From Clostridia bacterium (GTDB lineage Bacteria > Bacillota > Clostridia > Christensenellales > Borkfalkiaceae), in NCBI GenBank assembly GCA_017536205.1, contig JAFXHX010000004.1:124001-188000 (forward strand): DNA of 64,000 bases, written 5' to 3'. The notes below the pieces were generated by a model. The model did not search any database and had not been told where the DNA came from. It saw only the letters and a program-made list of their open reading frames with translations. Position 1 is the stretch's first letter. Every line of letters begins with the position of its first letter. A program made the position numbers and the translations under genes. Below are positions 17,501-27,136 of the stretch, in pieces.

Positions 17501-18463
17501 ATGATAGTTAACACTAGTTTTGCAACGGTAAGCGAAGTTATAAACGCCGTTAAAGAGCGTAAAATAACTTGCGCCTTTCACGATATTGACGGAACGCACT
17601 CGCTTATTCGCGACTGGCCACCCGTTATGAGTAGGGTTTTATACGATACGGCGTATAACGGTATTCCTAAAAACCTTACTAGCGAAGAAAATATTAACCG
17701 TTTAGTTTCTCTTTGCGGGGTAGAGCCCCTTGAAGAAACGGACAAGTTTTGCGTTGAAAGCGCAGGGCTTTCTGCACTAACTCAAATGGAGTGGGCAATA
17801 AGGCGCAACCAAGAACTAAATAGCGGTGAGTTTTCAAGTGACGTAAACTCTCAAATTATTAAACTTATTTGGCAAGGCGAAGAAAAGTTCGAAACCTTTA
17901 ACGAGCCAGCCGAGTATCTTAACTATTTAAAAGAAGTAACCCCCAAACTCTTTTGGGTTTACGAACAAGTTTTAAACCGTTTTTGCCGTGACCACAACCT
18001 TTATAAAGCGCGCCAAAACCCCCAAGATTTTTTAGTAAAAGGCTCGAAAGAGTTTATGAAATATCTTTACGATAACGGCGTTAAAAACTACTTTGTAACG
18101 GGCGCAGTCGTAGATAAGAGCATAGAGCCCCCTATGGGTATGTACGAAGAAGTTTTAGGGTTAGGCTTTGAAATAGGCAAGGGAAAAGTAGTTGAAGATA
18201 TTTTAGGTTCTACATGGAGCGAAAAAATACCCAAAGACGAAGTTATGTTCCGTTTGGTTAAAGAATTAGGCGTTAACGGCGAAAACGTTTTAGTCGTTGG
18301 CGATGGTAGAAGTGAAATTACGGCAGGCGTAAAACTTGGCGCAGTAACTTTAAGTATGCTACCAAAAACGGCAAAGCGCCAACGTGAACTTCACAAAGAA
18401 CTTGGAACTAATATTATAATAGAAAACTATTTAGGCGAAGATTTAACTAAAATATTCAATTAA
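17501..18463 (+). CDS. HAD family hydrolase
   Basis: Haloacid dehalogenase-type phosphatase (320 aa). Motif I is CAFHDIDGTHS with Asp28 and Asp30, motif II is likely FVTGA, and motif IV is VVGDGRSEI. The insert between motifs I and II is large (about 160 residues), so it carries a big cap domain. It follows the GH130 gene by one base and is surely co-transcribed, so it may act on a sugar phosphate produced in that pathway; this is inference. The function is otherwise unknown. Confidence 0.75.
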   Translation: MIVNTSFATVSEVINAVKERKITCAFHDIDGTHSLIRDWPPVMSRVLYDTAYNGIPKNLTSEENINRLVSLCGVEPLEETDKFCVESAGLSALTQMEWAIRRNQELNSGEFSSDVNSQIIKLIWQGEEKFETFNEPAEYLNYLKEVTPKLFWVYEQVLNRFCRDHNLYKARQNPQDFLVKGSKEFMKYLYDNGVKNYFVTGAVVDKSIEPPMGMYEEVLGLGFEIGKGKVVEDILGSTWSEKIPKDEVMFRLVKELGVNGENVLVVGDGRSEITAGVKLGAVTLSMLPKTAKRQRELHKELGTNIIIENYLGEDLTKIFN

Positions 18464-18464
18464 A

Positions 18465-18488
18465 AAAAGCACCCTGTGGGTGCTTTTA
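18465..18488. terminator. Bidirectional terminator
   Basis: AAAAGCACCC-TGT-GGGTGCTTTT. It ends the GH130-HAD operon on the plus strand and, one base beyond the stop codon, the small peptide gene on the minus strand. Confidence 0.9.
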
Positions 18489-18569
18489 TTATTTGGTTTT
18501 AGTTTTGTAGCAAAACTTTTCAACAGCAAGCGTTATAAGGGTGTAACACACGGCGTAAATGGGTGCCAT
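18489..18569 (-). CDS. Small membrane peptide (26 aa), unknown function
   Basis: Too short for normal gene finders, but complete signals surround it on the minus strand: a -35/-10 promoter at 18639-18667, an AAAGGA ribosome binding site eight bases before the ATG, a 26-codon frame and an adjacent terminator. The peptide begins MAPIYAVCYTLITLAV, a single hydrophobic segment, and ends in a lysine-rich tail (KTKTK) with two cysteines. That architecture resembles type I toxin peptides and other small membrane regulators, but no homologue is recognised. The predicted leader is about 62 bases with a small CGG/CCG hairpin. Confidence 0.6.
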   Translation of the reverse strand: MAPIYAVCYTLITLAVEKFCYKTKTK

Positions 18570-18638
18570 AATTTAGTCCTTTATAATGCTCGTTTTTTCT
18601 TTTGTAAGCGGTAGGCAAAACCGTTTAGTAACGAATAA

Positions 18639-18667
18639 ATTATACTACTACTAATTTTTAAAAGCAA
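18639..18667 (-). promoter_or_regulatory. Promoter of the 26-aa peptide gene
   Basis: On the minus strand TTGCTT (18662-18667), a 17-bp spacer, then TATAAT (18639-18644). Transcription would begin near 18632. Confidence 0.7.
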
Positions 18668-18687
18668 CGATTTTTAATTTGTATATT

Positions 18688-18716
18688 AAAAAAGCACCTT
18701 ATAGGGTGCTTTTTAT
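18688..18716 (-). terminator. Terminator of the SDR gene
   Basis: AAAAGCACC...GGGTGCTTTT hairpin seven bases after the SDR stop codon. Confidence 0.85.
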
Positions 18717-18722
18717 TTGTTA

Positions 18723-19550
18723 TTATTTCTTTTTAAACTCGTTCATACCGTTAGTGCTACCACCGTCAACTAAAACGTCAACACCGGCAAGGTAGCCATT
18801 TCTTTCGTCTGCAACGGTTGCAAGCGCATAGCCGAGTTCTTCGGGTTTACCCATTCTTTCTTCTGCCGAGAAGGGAATAAGCATTCCACCGTCTTCTTTT
18901 TCAAGGTTGCCCATATCGGTTGCAATAAGGCCGGGGCTTAACGAAACCACTCTTATGCCTTTTTTGCCGTATTCAAAGGCACATTTTTTAGCGTACCAAA
19001 TAACGAAGTTTTTAGAAAGCGAGTAAGCAAAGCCTTTTTGTTGATATTCGCCCTTTGCTATACTTGCACGCTTAACTAACTTTTTAACGAATAATTCTTC
19101 GTTTGTTTCTGCAAGCGCATACGCCTTTTTAGGAATTATAAACGAAGGTAAGATGTATGCCGAGTTAGAAGAAACGTCAACTATAACGCTACCTGGGTTC
19201 ATAACCTTTGAAAACTCTTGGTTAACGTAAACGGTACCAAGTGCGTTAATTTTAAGTATTCCTTCGGGAGTTCCTTTCATAGCAGGTGAAACGCCTGCAC
19301 AGTTAATAACGTTTTTAATTTCGCCAAGCGATAAACAAAACTCAACGAGTTCTTTAACGCTTTCTCTACTAGACGTGTCGCAAGTTTTAGCGTAGGCGTT
19401 AAAGCCAAGCGATTTAAGTTCGTTAACCCCGTTTTCAAGTTTAGAAAGAGTTCTTCCTGAAATAACTATAATTTTATCTTTTGCCATAAACTTAGCGGCT
19501 TCAAGCCCCATTCCGCTTCCGCCACCTGTAATAACACAAACGTTTGCCAT
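18723..19550 (-). CDS. Short-chain dehydrogenase/reductase (SDR)
   Basis: NAD(P)-dependent oxidoreductase of the classical SDR family (275 aa). The cofactor site GGGSGMG starts at residue 8; NCAGV and the catalytic Ser in VDVSSNSAY are present, and the catalytic Tyr-Lys pair is in YSLSKNF. The proline-glycine loop SLSPGLIATDM and the C-terminal DGGSTNGM are typical. An insert of about 25 residues lies between the catalytic Ser and Tyr, as in hydroxysteroid-type SDRs. An AAAGGAG ribosome binding site precedes the ATG. It is a single-gene unit and the substrate is unknown. Confidence 0.88.
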   Translation of the reverse strand: MANVCVITGGGSGMGLEAAKFMAKDKIIVISGRTLSKLENGVNELKSLGFNAYAKTCDTSSRESVKELVEFCLSLGEIKNVINCAGVSPAMKGTPEGILKINALGTVYVNQEFSKVMNPGSVIVDVSSNSAYILPSFIIPKKAYALAETNEELFVKKLVKRASIAKGEYQQKGFAYSLSKNFVIWYAKKCAFEYGKKGIRVVSLSPGLIATDMGNLEKEDGGMLIPFSAEERMGKPEELGYALATVADERNGYLAGVDVLVDGGSTNGMNEFKKK

Positions 19551-19655
19551 AATAATTTTCTCCTTTAATTGTTTGAAAAATTATAACACACGGCACTAAA
19601 TTATGCAAGCAAAACCTTAACTTTCTAAGGTAAAAACTATAATTATAAAATTAAC

Positions 19656-19684
19656 TTGTGATTTTAAAGGTAAAATGCTACAAT
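19656..19684 (+). promoter_or_regulatory. Promoter of the BspA-like lipoprotein gene
   Basis: TTGTGA (19656-19661), 17-bp spacer, TACAAT (19679-19684). A partial copy of the surrounding sequence (AAGGTAAAA...TATAATTATAAAA) lies 40 bases upstream. Confidence 0.6.
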
Positions 19685-19736
19685 ATAATTATAAAACTTA
19701 CAAAAGAAAACCACAAAAGGTGTTTATAGGTGAAAT

Positions 19737-22700
19737 ATGAGAAAAAAACTTGTTATATCTCTACTTACTATACTTTCGTGTTTGCTTGGCGCTTTACCCA
19801 TCGCTTGTAGTAGTACGCCAACTTTAAACGTTGAGTGTTATTATAAAGACCAAATGATAAATAGAGAATACGTAAACGACGGTAGCGATTTCGTACTTCC
19901 CACCGAAAGTGAACTTGGCGTATTAGAAGACGAGATTTTTATGGGCTGGTATTTCGACTTAGGATATAGAGTTCCGTTTACTCAAGAAGAGTTTAAATCA
20001 AACGCTCAAAATCATATGCCACTTACGGTTTATGCAAAAATAGTTAAACGAAACGACCTTTCAGGAACTGAACTAGTTGCCGATAAACTAGTTTTCAACC
20101 CCGAATACGGTGGCTTTGAAGGGGTGTTTTCTTCAAACTATTCTAGCCCCGACTTTTTAGATATTTACGATTTTAACCTTTATATTCAAGTTCCAAACGT
20201 TGCGTCGTTCGAGTGCTATTACGATGAAAACTGCACCTTGACTAACTATACGGGGCACGTTTACGTTTCAGGCTCTACCTTTACCGAGTTCTTTATAAAG
20301 GTAATTAACGGCGATGAAGAACAAGTTTACAAATTAAGGGTTAGAAAAAAAGAAAAGTACAACGTTACTTTTTTAGTTGACGGAAACGTTAATAATACCG
20401 TTACCGTTGAAGAAGGCGACACTATTACTGGTATTCCACAACTTATTTTGCCCGATAACGGCTATACTCGCGAGTGGGATTACGATTTTTCAACGCCTAT
20501 AAACTCTAGTTTTACAATTAACGCAACTACTCCCGTTGCGCTTCCTGACGGCGGTAGGTACAAAGTTGAATACTATATTCAATCTAGCGTAAACCCAAAT
20601 AATTACGACCGTATTTACACTAGCGACTTTATTTACACCACTACCGACCGTGAAGTTACCCCAACTCAAGCCGACCTTGACGCTTTTTCTACTTTACAAG
20701 ACGTTGCTGGTATTTACGAACACTTTGAATATAACTCTCAAGCAAGCGTAAACTGCGTTGCAACGCATAACGGACACAACGTTTTAACGCTTAAATACGA
20801 TAGAAAGTTATATACCGTTAACTTTAACTTAAACGGTGGAACGCTCGTTTCGGGCGAAACTACACAACAAGTTCGCTACGGCTATAAGGCGCAAGCCCCC
20901 GTTTTTGAAAAGCGTGGATACACCTTTAACGGCTTTAACACTAGCGACTTTACAGTTTTAAGTAATTACCTTAACTTTACCCCCGTTTACGACCTTGTAA
21001 ATTACAACTTAACGGTAGACCTAGGTAGTTACGCTACTTATGAAGGGAATATTCCCACGTCCTACACCGTTGAAGACGTAATTACCATTACCGCACCCAC
21101 AAGGCAAGGTTACGAGTTTATAGGTTATTCTATAAACGGAAGTAATTCGCTAGTTAAAACGGCAGTTATTTCTAACAGTGTAGATAAGGTAGAAATAACG
21201 GCTAATTACGAAGCGATATTTACTACTAACGTTTTAGTTTCGTCGGTAACTATTGCAGGCTTAACCGATTACGCTATTCAAAATTGTAAATCGATAGTTA
21301 TTCCAAGTAGTATAGACGGAAAGAACGTAACTAATATTTCAAGCACGGCGTTTAGTTCGGTTAAGGAAACGCTTGAAGAAATTGATTTTACAAGCGCAAC
21401 CGTAACTGCAATTCCCGCATTTGACGGGTTTACCGCTTTAAAAACCGTTAAACTTGGCGAAAAATTAACGAGTTTACCAAGAAACGCGTTCAGTGGTTGC
21501 GCTTTACTAGAAACAATAATTATTCCCGAAAACTCTTTAATAAAACAAATAAGCGATAGCGCGTTTAGCGGTTGCGCTAGCCTTGAAAATATCAATTTAA
21601 CAAACCTTACTAGCCTTACGTCGATAGGCGTATCTGCGTTTAATGGTTGTAAACTTTTAACGGTAATTGATTTAAGCAATACTGCGTTAACTAGCGTAAC
21701 TTCGGCTGCGTTTGCAGGTTGCGAAAGCGTTAATACCGTAAAACTTCCAAAAACTATAACTAACGTTTCGGGTGGATTTTTATCTGCTTTTGAAGGCATT
21801 GAAAACGTTGAAATCCACGAAGAAAACGCCAAGTATAAAATAGCAAACGGCATTTTAATTGATAAAACCACCCATACTGCGATAAGCAGTTTAAAAACGG
21901 TTGCCGTAACCGCTAACGAGTTTACTATAATAGGCTCTAACGCTTTTGAAAACGTTACCGTTACTAGCCTTGATTTAACGGGCGTAACCCACATTTACGG
22001 CTATGCGTTTAAAGGCGCCGTTTTACCTGAAACCATAACTATACCAAACACTTTACAAAACTATTATAAAAATTGCTTTGAAGGCGCTTCGGGTGTAACT
22101 CACGTTAATTACCTTGCTAGCGTTGTTAGTGAAAACACGTTCTATAACTGTGCCGACCTTACTAGCGTAACGCTTGCTAGTAACGTTACTAAAATAAGCG
22201 CAAGCGCGTTTGCAAAGTGCTATAACCTTTCAAGCGTTAATTTTGGCGACCTTACTAGCCTTACAACTATAGGCAATAACGCTTTTTACGCAAGTAGTAT
22301 TAAAGCAGTTACTATTCCTGAAAGCGTAACTTCAATAGGAAAGGGTGCGTTTGCATATATAACTAACCTTGAAGAAGTTAACTATAACGCTAAAGCGGTA
22401 ACTTCAACTAATAAAGAAGTGTTTAGAAACTCTGGTAGTGGCGTTAGTGGTGGCTTTACCGTTAAGTTTAAAGAAACCGTTCAAAAAGTTCCCGCTTACC
22501 TTTTCTATACGGGCGTTTCTACAGTTGAAAACGTTAAAAGCGTTGAGTTTTTAGGCGAAAGTCAAATAACTTCAATAGGCACTTATGCCTTTGCAAACTT
22601 AAAAAATACCGAGGCAATAGATATATCGGGGCTTAAAAACTTAACTTCTATAGGTGGCTATGCGTTTTTCTATAACCTAGCGCTTCAAACGGCAATTATT

Positions 22701-25700
22701 CCCGAAACGGTAACGTCGGTAGGTAGGGGTGCTTATTCTTGTTGTGAAAACGTTACTAAAATTACTATAAATAGCGTAAAGTTTAACGCTAACTACGATT
22801 ATCCTTTGGGCTTTATTTTCGGAACTTATGAAAGCTCTACAAAATCTGAAAAAACAACCCAAAAAGTATTTACAGACGGGCATTCAACGGTAACTTATTA
22901 TATTCCCACCTCGCTTAACGAAGTTGAAATTAACGCAAGTTACGTTCCTTACGCTTTCTTTAACAACGTGTCTAGCGTAAAAACCGTTAAACTTGGTGAA
23001 AACGTTCAAGAAATAAAACGCCTTGCGTTTTTAAACGCAGGAGTTCAAACGGTAAACTCTTACGCTACTAATTTAGCAGTTAGAGAATACGCCTTTGAAA
23101 ACGCCCAAAGCCTTAAAGTTTTAAACCTTTACGGTGGAACTATATCGGCAATCGAAAGGGGAGCGTTCGCAGGTTGTACAAGCATTAAAAACGTGCTTAA
23201 CGAAAACGGAAACGGCGTAAATATTACGGGCGTAACCGAAATAGGCGAAAACGCCTTTATGGGTTGCACGGAATTAGTTCTTGCTAAAATACACGGCGTA
23301 GAAAAGGTTTTAGATTACGCCTTTTACGGCTGTGAAAGTTTACTTACTATCGGGCTTGATAGTAACCCCATACTTGAAAGCGTTGGTAAATACGCCTTTG
23401 CAAACTGCACTAAACTTTTCGAAATGGTAATTCCGGGCACTCAAACGGGTTACGACTTTATTCTTCCTTCTTCGCTTAAAACGGTAGATAAAAATGCGTT
23501 TGAAGGTTGCGCTAACACTTCGATAGACGGTATTTTTGCAACCCAACTTGAAACGTATTTAGGAAAGGGTAGCGCAACGCGTATTCGCGCGCCTTATCTC
23601 GTTATAAATAGCATAAACGTTGAAAACGTAACCGAAGTAGAGTTCGTTAACTGCACGGTTATAGGTGGTTTACAAGGCGCTACAAACCTTGAAAAAATAA
23701 CTCTTCCCGAAAACGTTTTAGAAATTGCAGATTACGGTTTTATGGGCGCACGTATTACCGAATTTGAAATACCAAACACCGTTCAAAAAATAGGTATATA
23801 CGCGTTTGCAAATACTGCCGTTAAAGAAATGGTTATACCTGCAAGCGTTGTAAACGTTGGTAGGCACGTATTTAGTGAAACTAAAATACAAAGGGTTACC
23901 TTTGAAGCAAGCGAAAGCGAAGTTTCAATTGAAGACTATGCGTTTAAAGACCTTACTCACCTTGAAAAAATCACGTTGCCCGTTAAATATACGCTTTACG
24001 GCGACTGGTTGTATAGTGGTCAAACCGTTCCAACGTTTGACGGCTGTAATAACCTTTATTTAGTGCAAAAGGCAAACGAAGTTACTATACCTGCATCGTC
24101 GTTCGCGCCTAATAAGTGGGACGCATATTCTACGTCGCAATTAGTGTTTGGCGAAGATAACTTCGTTTACACAGAATATAATGAAATGCCTTTAATAATA
24201 GGCTTATGGGGCGATTATCCGCAAGATATAGTTCTTCCTGAAAGCGTAAACGGCAAAGATTATAATATAGGCGAATACGCTTTTGAAAACTACGACGATA
24301 TCTCGTCTATAACTATTCCGTCGTCGGTTAAAACTATATACCCACGCGCGTTCCTTCGCACATATAAACCCGAAATAGATATTTATTACACGGGCACGCT
24401 TCAACAATGGGTTGAAATAAAACACCCAACGCACGAAGACGTTTTCTTCGGCATTAACAAGTTGTTTATAAACGGCGAACTTTTAACCACCGTTGATTTC
24501 ACTACGCTTGCAGACGGCACCGAAGTTTTAAACTGCACGTTCTCTGGCATTGAAAGCGTTACTTCGTATATTCCTAACGACAAAATAACCGTTTCATATA
24601 GCGAAGCGTTCTTCAGAGAAGTGGTTTACGAAGTTGCTAGCGTAAGCGACTCTATTGTTTTAAACGACTTTATTTTCGTTCACCTTGGTAATAATAGTTA
24701 CGAACTCGTAGGCTATGTTGGAGCGCACACCGAACGTCTAGTGTTACCAACTAGCGTTAACGGTTACCCATACGATATAGCGCAAGACTTTATGCATAGC
24801 GATTTGTATTTAACTTCGCTAGTCGTGTCAAGTGGCGTTAGAAATATAAAAGCAGGTGCGTTTACTAGTTGCTACTTACTATCTAGCGTTGAGTTTGAAG
24901 AAGGCGTTGTTAGCATAGTCGATGCGTTCGGTTATTGCGACGACGTTAGAACGCTTATTCTTCCCGATAGCCTTGTAACTATGGAAGGTTGTTTTGCTCG
25001 CTCGAACGGGCCTGCAGGCAGTTGGATAGGCTATATAAGATACGGCAAAAACTACGTTGGCAATTACAACGTTGCTTATAGCCCCTATGAAACAATTCAT
25101 TATAATAACGAAATTAAGGCTGAAATTAAAGAAGATGAATATAGGCTTATAAGCATTAACCTTGAAGGGCTAAACGCTAGCGAATATTCAGTTCTTGGTG
25201 GAATTGATTTAACCCAAGCGTATTGTATTCTTTACGCTAACGCTAACACCGTTTTACCATACGGCACTAATTTTAGCGAAATATACTTTAAAGGCACGCT
25301 TGAAGAATATTTGCAAGTTGTTGTTTCAAAACAAACAGCTTCAGATTGCGTTTATATAAACGGCGAACTTTTAACCGAAGTTACCGTAAGCAATAACGTT
25401 TCTAGTTACGCTTATTACGGCATAGGCTCGCTAACAACCGTTAATATAAATTACGGCGTTACCGAAATAGGTGCGCATGCGTTTGAACATACTTCGCTTA
25501 AAGAAGTTGAACTTCCAGATAGCGTTACTAAAATAGGCGAAAGCGCGTTTAATTTAAAAAGTGGAGTTAACTGCCGTGTATTTAACGTTGGTGGTGGGCT
25601 TAAAGAGTTAAACGCCAACTCGCTCCCTAATAAAATAATTAGTTTAGTATTAAACGCTCAACTTTCTTCGTTTGTTAAAAGTGAAGAACAAGATATAGGC

Positions 25701-26414
25701 GAAATTGTTTTTGATAAGAGTAGTTCAAGCGCTATATCGGGTGGAAATTATATTCAACTTGGCTCGGGAAATTATATTTGGTATGCTAAAGACGTTGTCG
25801 ATATCGTTATAGATAACCTTTCTACCTACGGCATAAGCGATGCGTTCGTCGGCTTTAAAAACGTTAAGAGCATAACATTTAAAAACTGCGACGTAAGCGA
25901 TTTTAGCCTAGTAGACCTTACCGAACTTGAAACGGTTGTTATAGAAGATAGTTGCATTAGTACGTTCCGTATGGAAATTAAAAACTGCCCGAAACTCAAA
26001 TCTATAACCATAGGTAAAAACGTTAACTACGTTGAAATGAAAAACTTGCAATCACTTACTAGCCTAACGTTTAATAGCGGTGGAACTAGCACCGATTACT
26101 GGCAATGCTCGGTAGATAACTGCAACGCTTTAACTTCAATTATTCTTCCCGATAGCGTTACGGCTATAATAACCGATTTTGTTTCAAACTGCGCTTCTTT
26201 ACAAAGCGTTTATATTCCTGCAAATATAACTAGCATTTGCGCGCAGGCAATTTATAACTGCCAAAACGTAAAAGAAATACGCTTTGAAAACTGCTATAAT
26301 TATTGCAATTCCGATTCAAGCATTTCATACGACTTTACAAACGAATATGAAAACGCAACGTTGTTTATCGAAGCAAATAAAGAAGTAATAAAAAAGGTTA
26401 TAGAAACCGAATAA
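19737..26414 (+). CDS. Giant BspA-like leucine-rich repeat surface lipoprotein
   Basis: Surface protein of 2225 aa. The N-terminus is a lipoprotein signal peptide ending LPIAC, with the lipidated Cys at residue 24. InlB-type beta-grasp repeats (Listeria-Bacteroides repeats) follow: one around residues 45-100 (LEDEIFMGWYFD), another near 360-400 (FEKRGYTFNGFN) and one near 440-465. From about residue 500 to the end are dozens of BspA/TpLRR modules of the form IGxxAFxxCxxLxxIxIPxxVxxIG. Such proteins bind host matrix, mucins or other bacteria. There is no LPXTG sorting signal, consistent with the lipid anchor. It has its own promoter, an AGGTG ribosome binding site and a terminator. Confidence 0.9.
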   Translation: MRKKLVISLLTILSCLLGALPIACSSTPTLNVECYYKDQMINREYVNDGSDFVLPTESELGVLEDEIFMGWYFDLGYRVPFTQEEFKSNAQNHMPLTVYAKIVKRNDLSGTELVADKLVFNPEYGGFEGVFSSNYSSPDFLDIYDFNLYIQVPNVASFECYYDENCTLTNYTGHVYVSGSTFTEFFIKVINGDEEQVYKLRVRKKEKYNVTFLVDGNVNNTVTVEEGDTITGIPQLILPDNGYTREWDYDFSTPINSSFTINATTPVALPDGGRYKVEYYIQSSVNPNNYDRIYTSDFIYTTTDREVTPTQADLDAFSTLQDVAGIYEHFEYNSQASVNCVATHNGHNVLTLKYDRKLYTVNFNLNGGTLVSGETTQQVRYGYKAQAPVFEKRGYTFNGFNTSDFTVLSNYLNFTPVYDLVNYNLTVDLGSYATYEGNIPTSYTVEDVITITAPTRQGYEFIGYSINGSNSLVKTAVISNSVDKVEITANYEAIFTTNVLVSSVTIAGLTDYAIQNCKSIVIPSSIDGKNVTNISSTAFSSVKETLEEIDFTSATVTAIPAFDGFTALKTVKLGEKLTSLPRNAFSGCALLETIIIPENSLIKQISDSAFSGCASLENINLTNLTSLTSIGVSAFNGCKLLTVIDLSNTALTSVTSAAFAGCESVNTVKLPKTITNVSGGFLSAFEGIENVEIHEENAKYKIANGILIDKTTHTAISSLKTVAVTANEFTIIGSNAFENVTVTSLDLTGVTHIYGYAFKGAVLPETITIPNTLQNYYKNCFEGASGVTHVNYLASVVSENTFYNCADLTSVTLASNVTKISASAFAKCYNLSSVNFGDLTSLTTIGNNAFYASSIKAVTIPESVTSIGKGAFAYITNLEEVNYNAKAVTSTNKEVFRNSGSGVSGGFTVKFKETVQKVPAYLFYTGVSTVENVKSVEFLGESQITSIGTYAFANLKNTEAIDISGLKNLTSIGGYAFFYNLALQTAIIPETVTSVGRGAYSCCENVTKITINSVKFNANYDYPLGFIFGTYESSTKSEKTTQKVFTDGHSTVTYYIPTSLNEVEINASYVPYAFFNNVSSVKTVKLGENVQEIKRLAFLNAGVQTVNSYATNLAVREYAFENAQSLKVLNLYGGTISAIERGAFAGCTSIKNVLNENGNGVNITGVTEIGENAFMGCTELVLAKIHGVEKVLDYAFYGCESLLTIGLDSNPILESVGKYAFANCTKLFEMVIPGTQTGYDFILPSSLKTVDKNAFEGCANTSIDGIFATQLETYLGKGSATRIRAPYLVINSINVENVTEVEFVNCTVIGGLQGATNLEKITLPENVLEIADYGFMGARITEFEIPNTVQKIGIYAFANTAVKEMVIPASVVNVGRHVFSETKIQRVTFEASESEVSIEDYAFKDLTHLEKITLPVKYTLYGDWLYSGQTVPTFDGCNNLYLVQKANEVTIPASSFAPNKWDAYSTSQLVFGEDNFVYTEYNEMPLIIGLWGDYPQDIVLPESVNGKDYNIGEYAFENYDDISSITIPSSVKTIYPRAFLRTYKPEIDIYYTGTLQQWVEIKHPTHEDVFFGINKLFINGELLTTVDFTTLADGTEVLNCTFSGIESVTSYIPNDKITVSYSEAFFREVVYEVASVSDSIVLNDFIFVHLGNNSYELVGYVGAHTERLVLPTSVNGYPYDIAQDFMHSDLYLTSLVVSSGVRNIKAGAFTSCYLLSSVEFEEGVVSIVDAFGYCDDVRTLILPDSLVTMEGCFARSNGPAGSWIGYIRYGKNYVGNYNVAYSPYETIHYNNEIKAEIKEDEYRLISINLEGLNASEYSVLGGIDLTQAYCILYANANTVLPYGTNFSEIYFKGTLEEYLQVVVSKQTASDCVYINGELLTEVTVSNNVSSYAYYGIGSLTTVNINYGVTEIGAHAFEHTSLKEVELPDSVTKIGESAFNLKSGVNCRVFNVGGGLKELNANSLPNKIISLVLNAQLSSFVKSEEQDIGEIVFDKSSSSAISGGNYIQLGSGNYIWYAKDVVDIVIDNLSTYGISDAFVGFKNVKSITFKNCDVSDFSLVDLTELETVVIEDSCISTFRMEIKNCPKLKSITIGKNVNYVEMKNLQSLTSLTFNSGGTSTDYWQCSVDNCNALTSIILPDSVTAIITDFVSNCASLQSVYIPANITSICAQAIYNCQNVKEIRFENCYNYCNSDSSISYDFTNEYENATLFIEANKEVIKKVIETE

Positions 26415-26420
26415 CAAACT

Positions 26421-26450
26421 AAAAAGCGCGTAAACTTTACGCGCTTTTTT
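26421..26450. terminator. Bidirectional terminator
   Basis: A 14-bp perfect stem AAAAAGCGCGTAAA / TTTACGCGCTTTTT with one loop base, shared by the lipoprotein gene and the TIGR01440 gene. Confidence 0.92.
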
Positions 26451-26463
26451 ATTTTTCTATATA

Positions 26464-27009
26464 TTAAATTAGGTCTTGGTTGTAAACTGCTCTTGCTCCG
26501 CCAACGAACTTTCGGCGAGTTCTTGCGCCCACAACTAACGCTTCGCCAATTTTGTTGTTTTCAAGGCGAAGTGGAACGGCAACTTTTTTAAGGTGCATTC
26601 CAATAAGCGTTAAGCCAATATCAATTCCCGCATCGGCTTTAATTTCTTCAACAACCACGGGGTTTTTAAAATGAGCGTACGCTTGCGTTGCCATCGAGCC
26701 ACCTGCCTTTGGCTGGGGAATTACGTTTACTTCTTCTGCAAATGGCAACACGCCTTTTTCAATAACTATTGCTCGGTTAAGGTGCTCGCAACACTGAAAG
26801 GCAAGGTTAACGCCCTTTTGAGTTGCAACTTCATAAATGGATTCAAACACCGTGCAAGCAATTTCCGGTGAAGACTGCGTTCCTATTTTCGAGCCTATAA
26901 TTTCGCTTGTAGAACAACCTATAACAACTAAATCGCCCGTTTTAAGTTTTGCCTTTTCATAAAGTTCTTCAAAAACTGCTTTTGCTTGTAATCTAAGTTT
27001 ATCTTCCAT
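26464..27009 (-). CDS. TIGR01440/DUF436 family protein (YwlG-like)
   Basis: Conserved cytoplasmic protein (181 aa) found across Firmicutes (YwlG in Bacillus). Recognisable segments are VIGCSTSEIIGSKIGTQSS, the CCEHLNRA stretch and the C-terminal GARTRRKFVGGARAVYNQ. Its molecular function is not known. An AAGGAG ribosome binding site precedes the ATG. It is a stand-alone gene between the surface lipoprotein and the restriction-modification pair. Confidence 0.9.
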   Translation of the reverse strand: MEDKLRLQAKAVFEELYEKAKLKTGDLVVIGCSTSEIIGSKIGTQSSPEIACTVFESIYEVATQKGVNLAFQCCEHLNRAIVIEKGVLPFAEEVNVIPQPKAGGSMATQAYAHFKNPVVVEEIKADAGIDIGLTLIGMHLKKVAVPLRLENNKIGEALVVGARTRRKFVGGARAVYNQDLI

Positions 27010-27106
27010 TTTATAACTCCTTTTTATTTTATTATAAATCTAAATTTGATATTATAAAATACCGAAAAAGAAGATTATTATATAACCAGATAATTTTTAT
27101 TGATAA

Positions 27107-27136
27107 CAAAAAACACTCGTTCGGGTGATTTTTATT
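27107..27136 (-). terminator. Terminator of the restriction-modification operon
   Basis: CACTCG-TT-CGGGTG hairpin flanked by A- and T-runs, overlapping the endonuclease stop codon. Confidence 0.65.
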
